Below are positions 1-5,328 of a stretch of 5,418 nt of DNA, one piece after another (positions within the stretch are counted from its first letter, which is position 1; each line of letters opens with the position of its first letter). The stretch covers positions 1-5,418 of the forward strand of contig JAAXGF010000204.1 in NCBI GenBank assembly GCA_012267605.1, in the 5' to 3' direction. The notes beneath the pieces are model-generated. The model saw only the letters and a program-made list of their open reading frames with translations. It made no database searches and had not been told where the DNA came from. The DNA comes from Alphaproteobacteria bacterium (GTDB lineage: Bacteria; Pseudomonadota; Alphaproteobacteria; JAAXGF01). The translations under genes were made by a program, and so were the position numbers.

Positions 1-21
1 GGATCAGACCTGGGCAGTTAC
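1..21 (+). repeat. Left copy of a 21-bp inverted repeat (IS end-like)
   Basis: These 21 bases begin GGATCAGACC and are the exact reverse complement of 5358-5378. Identity stops at position 22 and may continue to the left beyond the window. Read on the plus strand they encode IRPGQL, the same residues found in the putative transposase C-terminus at the right end, followed here by Pro, Glu and a stop at 28-30. The repeat is therefore probably the edge of a second, oppositely oriented copy of the same insertion sequence lying mostly outside the window. It supplies the TAA that ends the truncated ATP-grasp frame. Whether it is a true terminal inverted repeat or a piece of transposase coding sequence cannot be settled here. 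Confidence 0.75.
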
Positions 22-991
22 CCGAATAGGCCTACGCGGTATCGCGCGCGCGGCTCCTCTTCGCCCTCGACGAGGAGCCGATACCAGCAATACGGAAAAT
101 CAACTCCCGCTGCGACCGGTAGGGGTAAAGACCCCCACGGTCTCGCATTGACTTCCAAAAGAATCCACCTCCCGGTGGTGGAATCCTTGATGAACTCGAA
201 CATCGCCACTCCCGTATAGCCGACGGAATCGACAATGGATAAACAAGCGGTTTCGAACGCAGGTTCGACTGCCACGCTGACCCGGTATGAGCTGCCGCCC
301 ATCTCGGAAGGTTTGTGTTCCCGTTTGTGCTGAAATACTTGAAGGAGACGCCCTTGGTTAGCGGGCACCGAATCCCCTATCCCCTCGCCGCAAAAGAACG
401 CCTCGACAATTTTTCCGCCAGGTGCAGAATTCTTTAGGGCCTTCCAAAGCGTATCCGAATCGTACCCGATGACTACTCCCCCCTGGCGTGAAGTTGCTCA
501 AGGGAATAGGAACGCCGTGGTTTGATGGCGATGGGGAATCCGTATTCCTCAGCAATTGCTTTAGCATCGGCGAAATTATCCGCGGGTCGACCAGCGGCAA
601 CGGGAATATCGAGAGAGTTAGCCAACTTTCGGGTAAGATGTTTGTCGTAAAGAATATCGATCGCCTTCCGGCTTGGAATTGCGATCTTGTGGTCGGCTTC
701 GAAATGATTCCGATGGGCGTCGAACGGAAGTAGGCTCCGCTCGTCAACTGGGATGACCAGATCGAACGCTTCCGCGTCCAAGAGTTCTCGGTACGCGGAT
801 TTCCATGCACTTCCGTCGCCAAGATGATACGGCAAATTGTGGATACGTGAGATGTAGCGAGATTTTAGGGCTACGGCGGTGAAATCGAAGGGAGCAACAT
901 GAATCGATATACCTTTGCGACCGAGGGACCGCACGATTGTTAAGAAGCTGCGGCTATCGTCGCCAACGATGAGTACCTTGCCATTCGCCAT
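18..991 (-). pseudogene. ATP-grasp carboxylate-amine ligase-like gene, frameshifted and 3'-truncated
   Basis: The gene encodes an ATP-grasp ligase resembling the predicted ATP-dependent carboligases, which couple ATP hydrolysis to joining a carboxylate to an amine or similar nucleophile; the substrate is unknown. The intact first part (473-991, 172 codons) starts with a Rossmann-like pre-ATP-grasp segment (KVLIVGDDSRSFL) and reaches the ATP-binding lysine strand (GFPIAIKPRRS, about residues 151-161). It then stops because a run of six C at 478-483 appears one base short. Restoring one base gives a continuous frame (HARGGVVIGYDSDTLWKAL) to the metal-binding strand FEFIKD...LLEVNARPWGS near the end. 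The restored frame is 324 residues and ends at YRVGLFG, where the 21-bp repeat begins, so the C-terminus is missing. The ATG at 991 has a weak AGGA eight bases upstream. The homopolymer slip could be a sequencing error; the truncation looks real. The gene lies 318 bp behind herA on the same strand. Confidence 0.8.
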
Positions 992-1309
992 TGGTAAAAT
1001 CCTAGACCCCTCGGCAACCTGAAATATTCATGTCAACTAGTGACCCCAACTCCGACCAACCCGCGATCAAATGGCGCGGGGTTCATCTGTTGACGGCAGC
1101 GCGAGTGACCAATCATCGTACCTTTATAGCTCGCCTCGACGACAGGTCGTAGTTTAGGTTTGAAATTTTCCGGTGCTGGGTATTTTTTATTTCTTACCGA
1201 CAATAGTCCGTTGGAGAAGTGTTGGATCGTGAGTGCCGGCAGATCCTGACCGCAAGGAATCGGAGTTCTCTCATCTAACCGACTGGGTAAAGCTGACCAG
1301 ATCTCGCAA
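992..1309. other. Intergenic spacer between the HerA gene and the ATP-grasp gene
   Basis: This 318-bp gap holds no gene I can defend. One minus-strand frame stays open from inside the 3' end of the HerA gene to a stop at 1033-1035, but it has no start codon with a ribosome binding site and no recognisable motif. An imperfect hairpin lies at 1058-1083, with arms AACCCGCG and CGCGGGGTT (one bulged G) and a 9-base loop. No T-tract follows on either strand, so it is not a standard intrinsic terminator. It could still be a processing or attenuation structure between two co-directional genes. Confidence 0.5.
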
Positions 1310-2932
1310 TTAACGCGACTGCTTACGCCAACGCTCCACCGTACCTTCGACGTAGGGCCGCTCTTCGGTATCCTCCATCCACGACTCTGCGAACGATGCG
1401 TTGTCGCTTTTCGGTTGGTGCTCTGGCGGTAAGTCGTCAAATCGCATTCGCATGGGCACAGTAACTCCTTCGCCCACGACGATCGTTTCCTGAGTCCGCA
1501 GAGACGGTAAGGCAGTCAACAACTTCATCGCATTTTCCGGCATTGCGCGACGCACGTACTGCTGGTCCTGCTCATTACTCATGCGCAAGGCAAACAACGT
1601 ATTGCACTGGGATAAAATACTAGGGGACAACTCCGATGGCCGCTGGCTGACGAGCCCCAGGGAGACCCCGTACTTCCGACCCTCTTTAGCGATACGCGAA
1701 ATGGCTTGCTTAGTCGGGCCGAACCCATAGGCGTCGTTGTGCGGAATGTAGCGGTGCGCTTCCTCGCAAACCAAGGTAATGGGCACCGCTTTTGAACCTA
1801 CGCTCCAAAGCGAAAAATCGAATATCATGCGGCAAAGAACCGAAACCACCACATCGACAATCTCGGACGGTACGTCCGATAGATCAAATATCGTGATTGG
1901 CTTCCCGTTTACCGGAATGCGAAATAATCGGGCGAGGATTTCCGGAAGTACGTCGCGCACCATCAATCCGCCGCCAAACATGAAGCTGAACCGCGCGTCC
2001 GACGTTAGGCTTTCAATCCGCGCCATAAGTCGCAAATACGGAATGGAATTCTCAGGTTTATCCAGTTTTCCCATTTCCTGGTCGATTTGACGGGTCATGT
2101 CGCCAAGTCGATAGGGAACTGGCGTATCGACCGTGATGAACCGAGTATCCCCTTGATCGTGCATGAATTTCTTGCGCGCCCAGGTGATGACATTCTTGAG
2201 AATTGCCTGCTCGCTTTCCGATTCCAGCCCTTGGCCACCTGTCATCACGGCAGCCGATTCCTCGAAGTTGAGCAACCAGTACGGCAGCTGCAAGTTCATC
2301 GGGTTGATCAACTCGGCCATGTCGGTAAAGGCGTGGGCGTATTCATTGTGCGGGTCAAGCAACATCACGTGGGCGTTCGGGTGTTCGGTCAGAACGGCGC
2401 GAAGGATCAGCGCCAACGCGCAGGACTTCCCGCATCCGGAAGTACCAAGAACTGCAAAATGCTTACCCAGCAGATCATCGGTGACGACGTAGGCGGGCAA
2501 GGAACTGTCATGGTGAACCGTGCCGACCCGCACCGTCGAGGCCCGCGGGCGCGCATAAACCCGGCTCATTTCCTCCCGCGTGGTGGCCAGCACCTCCGTA
2601 CCGAGCGTTGGATAAACCGATACGCCGCGTTGAAAAACCGGTTCTGGATGTCTTTCGCTTGGATGGGGAATCTCGCCCATGAGATCGATTTCGATGGTCA
2701 ACGGCGCGGCGGTGTTGACCCCCGTCTTGGTTTGCGCCATTCGGAGCGAGCTAATGATGCCAAATACATTCGACGACGGCGTCACCATCTTCACCATGGC
2801 TCCGCTGCCGATGGCGTGATCCGAGTTTGCGGCGCTTGCATCCACCGCTTCGGAATCGAGAACGGCGATCAACTTCGCACCCGAAATCGAAGTTACCAGA
2901 CCAACTTTATGACCTGAATTGTCGTTCACCAT
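1310..2932 (-). CDS. HerA-type (DUF87) hexameric ATPase/DNA translocase
   Basis: A cytoplasmic P-loop ATPase of the HerA/FtsK superfamily, about 540 residues, a normal length for bacterial HerA. The N-terminal third (about residues 8-140) starts GHKVGLVTSISG and matches the position of a HAS-barrel domain. Walker A is GTSGCGKS at about 163-170, with Cys where Thr or Ala is more usual. A LLDPHNEY strand follows at about 191-198. Walker B is ITLVCEEAH at about 385-393. The conserved SQRPSELSPSILSQCNT segment at about 429-445 carries the arginine expected at the subunit interface. Family members form hexamers that pump or unwind DNA, often with a NurA-type nuclease or, in phage defence, Sir2 or DUF4297 partners; none is visible here. 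The start is uncertain: GTG at 2935, ATG at 2932 and GTG at 2929 are in frame, and GAGG at 2935-2938 is best spaced for 2929. ATG was chosen. No lesions are visible. Confidence 0.93.
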   Translation of the reverse strand: MVNDNSGHKVGLVTSISGAKLIAVLDSEAVDASAANSDHAIGSGAMVKMVTPSSNVFGIISSLRMAQTKTGVNTAAPLTIEIDLMGEIPHPSERHPEPVFQRGVSVYPTLGTEVLATTREEMSRVYARPRASTVRVGTVHHDSSLPAYVVTDDLLGKHFAVLGTSGCGKSCALALILRAVLTEHPNAHVMLLDPHNEYAHAFTDMAELINPMNLQLPYWLLNFEESAAVMTGGQGLESESEQAILKNVITWARKKFMHDQGDTRFITVDTPVPYRLGDMTRQIDQEMGKLDKPENSIPYLRLMARIESLTSDARFSFMFGGGLMVRDVLPEILARLFRIPVNGKPITIFDLSDVPSEIVDVVVSVLCRMIFDFSLWSVGSKAVPITLVCEEAHRYIPHNDAYGFGPTKQAISRIAKEGRKYGVSLGLVSQRPSELSPSILSQCNTLFALRMSNEQDQQYVRRAMPENAMKLLTALPSLRTQETIVVGEGVTVPMRMRFDDLPPEHQPKSDNASFAESWMEDTEERPYVEGTVERWRKQSR

Positions 2933-2964
2933 CACCTCGACAGTCAGAATCGAAAACCAATATT

Positions 2965-2975
2965 GACAAATTGTC
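2965..2975. promoter_or_regulatory. Short palindrome upstream of the HerA gene, possible operator
   Basis: GACAA-A-TTGTC is a perfect 5-bp inverted repeat around one central base. It lies 33 bp before the HerA ATG, where a repressor would cover the promoter. On the minus strand the overlapping TTGTCA resembles a -35 box but has no clear -10 partner. The repeat is short enough to arise by chance. Confidence 0.2.
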
Positions 2976-3241
2976 GTGCCTTATCCCTGTCACCTCAACA
3001 CCTTTCGTGGGTGCGCGCCGCCGATATAGCGCTCGCCGAGAATTCCTGGATACCGCGACACGATAGCGCGATTTCGTTAAGATTCACGGTGAAATTCGGG
3101 TCAAACGAATTTTGCCGTAAACGAAAGACAAGTCAGTGCTTTGGAAAACCTCCAGAATCCCACTCGAATCGAATTCTTGGGTTGTTGGCAATCGCGCAAA
3201 TAACCCGGAGAACCCGGATACAAATCATTTGACCTGGATTT

Positions 3242-3266
3242 CCCATGCATGTTGCTATGCCATGGG
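3242..3266 (+). repeat. Hairpin upstream of the DUF805 gene
   Basis: CCCATG at 3242-3247 pairs with CATGGG at 3261-3266. The stem can extend inwards with CAT/ATG pairs past a single unpaired C. It lies about 70 bp before the DUF805 start codon and could be an operator or a leader RNA structure. No known element was recognised. Confidence 0.3.
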
Positions 3267-3334
3267 CAATCCACGTAAGAAATTGTTCATCTACGGTTTA
3301 TCTTTAGAAGCACGAGCGGTTTTGAGGAATATAA

Positions 3335-3697
3335 ATGGATTATAAGTTCTTATTTTTTACAACAGAGGGACGAATCGGCAGGAAATCCTGGTGGATTGGA
3401 TCTTTTTATTTTCTAGTCTTTAATATAATAGTATTACTGCTGTTTTCCATTAATATCGAAATTATCAACATTGTTGCATGTATTTTCATCCTCGCTTCGA
3501 TTTACCCCTACGTTGTATTAAGCATGAAGCGTTGCCATGACCGGAATCGTTCCGGATGGTTTCTGCTCGTGGGGTTGATTCCGCTCATCGGCGAAATTTG
3601 GCTGCTGATCGAACTTGGTCGTTTGCTCGGAACCAACGGCGCAAATCGTTTCGGGCCCGATCCTCTGACGTCGCCGGAACCCTTGACCAAGCATTAA
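3335..3697 (+). CDS. DUF805 family inner-membrane protein
   Basis: A 120-residue protein with the full DUF805 signature; the family is found in many bacterial inner membranes and has no established biochemical function. The family motifs are EGRIGRKSWW at 11-20, KRCHDRNRSGWF at 65-76 and LGTNGANRFGPDP at 98-110. Three hydrophobic helices are seen, at about 19-38, 41-63 and 74-96, followed by a short polar tail. The ATG is preceded by GAGG seven bases upstream, which fixes the start. The gene stands alone, divergent from the HerA gene and convergent with hsp20. Its first half (to about 3530) is markedly richer in A and T than its second half, matching the AT-rich codons of the first two helices. 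No lesion is visible and the length is normal for the family. Confidence 0.93.
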   Translation: MDYKFLFFTTEGRIGRKSWWIGSFYFLVFNIIVLLLFSINIEIINIVACIFILASIYPYVVLSMKRCHDRNRSGWFLLVGLIPLIGEIWLLIELGRLLGTNGANRFGPDPLTSPEPLTKH

Positions 3698-3707
3698 ACG
3701 CGGTGCG

Positions 3708-3736
3708 GGGGAACGGCCTTACACCGACCGTTCCCC
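3708..3736. terminator. Hairpin between convergent DUF805 and hsp20 genes
   Basis: GGGGAACGG at 3708-3716 pairs perfectly with CCGTTCCCC at 3728-3736 around an 11-base loop. It starts ten bases after the DUF805 stop codon and lies 24 bases beyond the hsp20 stop, the usual place for a shared bidirectional terminator. No T-tract follows on either strand, so efficiency as an intrinsic terminator is uncertain; it may instead protect the 3' ends of the messages. Confidence 0.6.
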
Positions 3737-3760
3737 AGCTTGATCCGGCGTGCTAACGAG

Positions 3761-4228
3761 TTAGGCGGCCTGATCGGCGATTTGCTTCGGCGAATCGGAG
3801 CGGATCTCGATGACCCTGGGCTTTTTCTCTTCGGGAACCTCCCGTTCCAATTCGATATGGAGCAGTCCGTCGTGCAGATCGGCGCCCGTGACCTTGATAT
3901 TGTCGGCGAGCTGGAAACGGCGCTCGAACGACCGGGCGGCAATGCCACGGTAGAGAAAGTTATCGCCCTCCTCGGCATCCTTGCCACGCGCGCCCTTCAC
4001 CGTAAGGGTGTCTTCCTTGAGCTCTATCTCGATGTCGCCCTGGTTGAAACCGGCCACGGCCATGGAAATGCGATATTTCTCGTCACCCACCTGGACGATG
4101 TCATAGGGCGGGTACGATACAACGCCCTCGTCGGCGCGCAACGCGGCATCAAGGACTCGTGAGAGTCTGTCGAATCCGATCGTGGTACGAAATAAGGGGG
4201 AGAAGTCGAAGTCTAAGGTATTGCGCAA
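3761..4228 (-). CDS. Small heat-shock protein, Hsp20/IbpA type
   Basis: A 155-residue cytoplasmic holdase chaperone of the alpha-crystallin family; such proteins form oligomers that bind unfolding proteins during heat stress and pass them to DnaK and ClpB. The N-terminus MRNTLDFDFSPLFRTTIGFDRL is typical of IbpA-like members. The alpha-crystallin domain runs from about 38 to 132, including YPPYDI, YRISMAVAGF, LYRGIAARSFERRFQL and the closing GLLHIELERE. The C-terminal I-x-I motif is I140-E-I142. The frame could run further upstream, but the family N-terminus and an AAAGGAGG sequence at 4234-4241, five bases away, place the start at a TTG (4226-4228). The Shine-Dalgarno lies inside a ROSE-like hairpin, so translation is probably heat controlled. 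It is single-gene and convergent with DUF805. Confidence 0.95.
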   Translation of the reverse strand: MRNTLDFDFSPLFRTTIGFDRLSRVLDAALRADEGVVSYPPYDIVQVGDEKYRISMAVAGFNQGDIEIELKEDTLTVKGARGKDAEEGDNFLYRGIAARSFERRFQLADNIKVTGADLHDGLLHIELEREVPEEKKPRVIEIRSDSPKQIADQAA

Positions 4229-4251
4229 GATATCCTCCTTTGAGCAATATC
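4229..4251 (-). promoter_or_regulatory. ROSE-like RNA thermometer hairpin covering the hsp20 Shine-Dalgarno
   Basis: In the message, GATAT (4251-4247) pairs with ATATC (4233-4229). Inside, CTC (4244-4242) pairs with GAG of the Shine-Dalgarno (4237-4235) around the loop AAAG. An unpaired UG faces a single G between the two stems. The sequence contains UUGCU (4247-4243) opposite AGGAGG, matching the U(U/C)GCU consensus of ROSE elements, whose weak and non-canonical pairs melt near heat-shock temperature. The hairpin ends at the base before the TTG start codon. ROSE elements are known upstream of small heat-shock genes in rhizobia and gamma-proteobacteria. The structure was folded by eye only. 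Confidence 0.75.
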
Positions 4252-4256
4252 GCGGC

Positions 4257-4310
4257 GGACCCCATCGGCCCATCTTTCGTTCCCCTTAATCACCACCCGG
4301 TGAACACCGG
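4257..4310 (-). promoter_or_regulatory. Upstream hairpins of the hsp20 leader (5' part of ROSE-like element)
   Basis: Two further hairpins precede the Shine-Dalgarno hairpin in the leader. CCGGU-GUUC-ACCGG lies at 4310-4297 and GGGCC-GAUGG-GGUCC, with one G-U pair, at 4271-4257. ROSE leaders typically have one to three stable helper hairpins before the temperature-sensitive one, so this arrangement fits. The first hairpin is also a 14-bp DNA palindrome and could alternatively be an operator. Confidence 0.5.
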
Positions 4311-4347
4311 TCTGGCCATATCGAGGGACGAAGATATCAGCGTGCCG

Positions 4348-4372
4348 TAATGGCCCCGCCTGGGTTTGACAG
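4348..4372 (-). promoter_or_regulatory. Candidate heat-shock (sigma-32-like) promoter of hsp20
   Basis: On the minus strand CTGTCAAA (4372-4365) is followed after 11 bases by CCATTA (4353-4348). These partly match the sigma-32 boxes CTTGAA and CCCCATtTA. A start about seven bases downstream would give a leader of roughly 110 bases that includes all three hairpins. The -35 match is poor and the spacing is slightly short, so this is tentative. Confidence 0.28.
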
Positions 4373-4689
4373 CCCCACCATTGGCGACCGTCATGCGTTT
4401 ATTTGGAAACCGGCACGCCAGATTTCAAGATGTTGGCCTAAACATTTACCCAATTCGAGCCGAAATGAATCTGAGAACATCTTAGTGAGCTAAGTTTGAG
4501 AAACAGGGGCAAGATCCAGGTCGATTCGCACACGATGAAACCTATAGAATTGAGCGGCGCAAATGCAGAATTACCGGCGTTTTTGTCGGGTTGAATTCGC
4601 ACGCGTAACGCCGAATACCAACCGTACAACGGCCCGCGAGCAAGACGCGGGAGCTATACGGCCGCTTCTATTGCGGGTTGTCTTCGAAA
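4373..4689. other. Gene-free region between hsp20 and the cupredoxin unit
   Basis: About 320 bp without a supportable gene. Short frames on both strands lack motifs and ribosome binding sites. It contains a weak hairpin at 4481-4494 (CTTAG-TGAG-CTAAG followed by TTT on the plus strand) and a larger two-tier stem-loop at 4622-4661. No tRNA, repeat array or promoter could be recognised. Confidence 0.45.
4622..4661. repeat. Two-tier stem-loop downstream of the cupredoxin genes
   Basis: An inner stem CCCGCG (4633-4638) / CGCGGG (4646-4651) with a 7-base loop is enclosed by an outer stem CCGTA (4622-4626) / TACGG (4657-4661), separated by an asymmetric internal loop. It lies 29 bp past the small open frame that follows the cupredoxin. 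No T-tract follows on the minus strand, so a terminator role is possible but not shown. Confidence 0.4.
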
Positions 4690-4815
4690 CTATTCCGAAT
4701 CCTGGGGATATTGTGAATCCAAGACCGGGGTGGTTCCGTCGTTCGACTCGACCGGCGTTGCGGCAGCCGTTTTGTCATCCAGTAGAGAGCGTATGTTTTC
4801 GGGCATCTCCTCCAT
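4690..4815 (-). CDS. Possible 41-residue acidic protein, or detached C-terminal tail of the cupredoxin
   Basis: The reading frame of the cupredoxin stays open for 46 codons past its TAA stop. An ATG at 4815 gives 41 residues starting MEEMPENIRSLLDDK and ending in SQYPQDSE. The product is acidic and hydrophilic, with no membrane segment and no recognised domain. It starts 15 bp after the cupredoxin stop, so translation could be coupled; there is no clear ribosome binding site for this ATG, and a second ATG lies at 4806. Alternatively RNRLVE-stop-FDNEEMEEMPENIRSLL was once continuous, a tyrosine or glutamine codon having changed to TAA. By chance alone a 46-codon open stretch is not rare (about 0.1 for random codons), so support comes mainly from its composition and frame. 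Confidence 0.4.
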   Translation of the reverse strand: MEEMPENIRSLLDDKTAAATPVESNDGTTPVLDSQYPQDSE

Positions 4816-4830
4816 CTCTTCGTTATCGAA

Positions 4831-5271
4831 TTATTCGACGAGCCGATTCCGATACGCAGCAACCACATCCCGGTTGGGGATGTGATAGTCGGCGGCCTTT
4901 GAGGGTTTCCCCACAACGATGCTGCCGTGCATGCCAAGGAGAATATGGGGGATACAGTGATAGTCGAAAGTGCCCTCCTCCTTGAAGGTGTGCGACCATG
5001 AATCACCTGATTCTTTAAAGAACGGACTATTGAGGCCCTCGGAGCCCTTCGGAAAACCGTCGGGGTAGGTGACGACGTTGTGATCTTCCTTGAATAGATT
5101 CTTCCATGTCACCGTGTCGCCGGGTTCAATCAACAACACCTTGGGATCGAAATACATGCGCAAGTTGTCGGCGTCGGTGACCACCTCGACAACGTGGTGC
5201 GTGGGTTCCTCAGACTTGGCCGCGCACGGTAGCAAAACAAGAATTGCCGCAAAAATTGTCAGGAATTTCAT
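4831..5271 (-). CDS. Secreted type-1 copper protein (plastocyanin/pseudoazurin-like cupredoxin)
   Basis: A 146-residue periplasmic blue-copper electron carrier. Residues 1-20 (MKFLTIFAAILVLLPCAAKS) form a signal peptide with a likely cut near AAKS; Cys16 follows Pro, which makes a lipobox unlikely. The beta-barrel spans about 26-121. The type-1 copper ligands are His64 (KEDHNVV), Cys106, His109 and Met114 in HCIPHILLGMHGSIVV, a complete ligand set. The protein probably shuttles electrons between periplasmic redox enzymes, but no partner is nearby. The ATG at 5271 is preceded by GGAGG (5278-5282) six bases away, which fixes the start. About 25 residues follow the barrel (KPSKAADYHIPNRDVVAAYRNRLVE), and the frame continues open after the TAA, so the C-terminus may have been longer. 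It reads in the same direction as the transposase fragment upstream. Confidence 0.94.
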   Translation of the reverse strand: MKFLTIFAAILVLLPCAAKSEEPTHHVVEVVTDADNLRMYFDPKVLLIEPGDTVTWKNLFKEDHNVVTYPDGFPKGSEGLNSPFFKESGDSWSHTFKEEGTFDYHCIPHILLGMHGSIVVGKPSKAADYHIPNRDVVAAYRNRLVE

Positions 5272-5292
5272 CGCCTACCTCCACAAATTGAA

Positions 5293-5321
5293 TATTTAGA
5301 ATTATTCGTAAGTGGAGTTAA
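5293..5321 (-). promoter_or_regulatory. Candidate sigma-70-like promoter of the cupredoxin gene
   Basis: On the minus strand TTAACT (5321-5316) is followed after exactly 17 bases by TAAATA (5298-5293). The region is the most AT-rich near the gene. Transcription would begin about 10-15 bases before the Shine-Dalgarno, giving a short leader. The -10 match is weak. The promoter lies just past the stop codon of the transposase fragment, at the junction with mobile DNA. Confidence 0.35.
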
Positions 5322-5328
5322 AATTTCG

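Larger units (their letters stand above)
2936..3334. other. Divergent intergenic region between HerA and DUF805 genes
   Basis: About 400 bp separates the divergent HerA (minus) and DUF805 (plus) genes and must hold both promoters. Several short frames run through it on the plus strand, but none shows a protein motif or a convincing ribosome binding site. Visible elements are an 11-bp palindrome GACAAATTGTC at 2965-2975, thirty bases ahead of the HerA start; a tandem pair of 9-mers AACCCGGAG/AACCCGGAT at 3202-3219; and a hairpin at 3242-3266 with CCCATG/CATGGG arms. No promoter with good -35 and -10 boxes could be picked with confidence. Confidence 0.5.

Noticed and set aside
1058..1083. Hairpin after the HerA gene as an intrinsic terminator
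   Set aside because: The stem has a bulge, it is over 220 bases past the HerA stop codon, and no T-tract follows.
1033..1440. Open minus-strand frame of 135 codons overlapping the 3' end of the HerA gene and the following spacer
   Set aside because: About a third lies out of frame within the HerA gene, the remaining part has no start codon with a ribosome binding site, and the peptide shows no recognisable motif.
2087..2917. Long plus-strand frame of 276 codons
   Set aside because: It lies wholly antisense to the well-supported HerA gene, is rich in Arg and His as expected for a shadow frame, and has no domain.
1310..2932. HerA gene as part of an antiphage system
   Set aside because: No Sir2, DUF4297, NurA or other effector gene is visible in the window, so the sequence gives no direct support for a defence role.
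3202..3219. Tandem 9-mer pair as part of a repeat array or CRISPR
   Set aside because: Only two adjacent units are present, with no spacers or further copies in the window.
3740..4162. Plus-strand frame of 140 codons
   Set aside because: Antisense to the hsp20 gene, which has a complete alpha-crystallin domain and an ideal ribosome binding site.
4229..4273. Upstream ATG start for Hsp20 at 4273 (15 extra residues)
   Set aside because: The extra residues are not like any small heat-shock N-terminus, the region forms the leader hairpins, and the Shine-Dalgarno points to the TTG at 4228.
4563..4985. Plus-strand frame of 140 codons
   Set aside because: Antisense to the cupredoxin and its downstream frame; Arg/Pro-rich with no motif.
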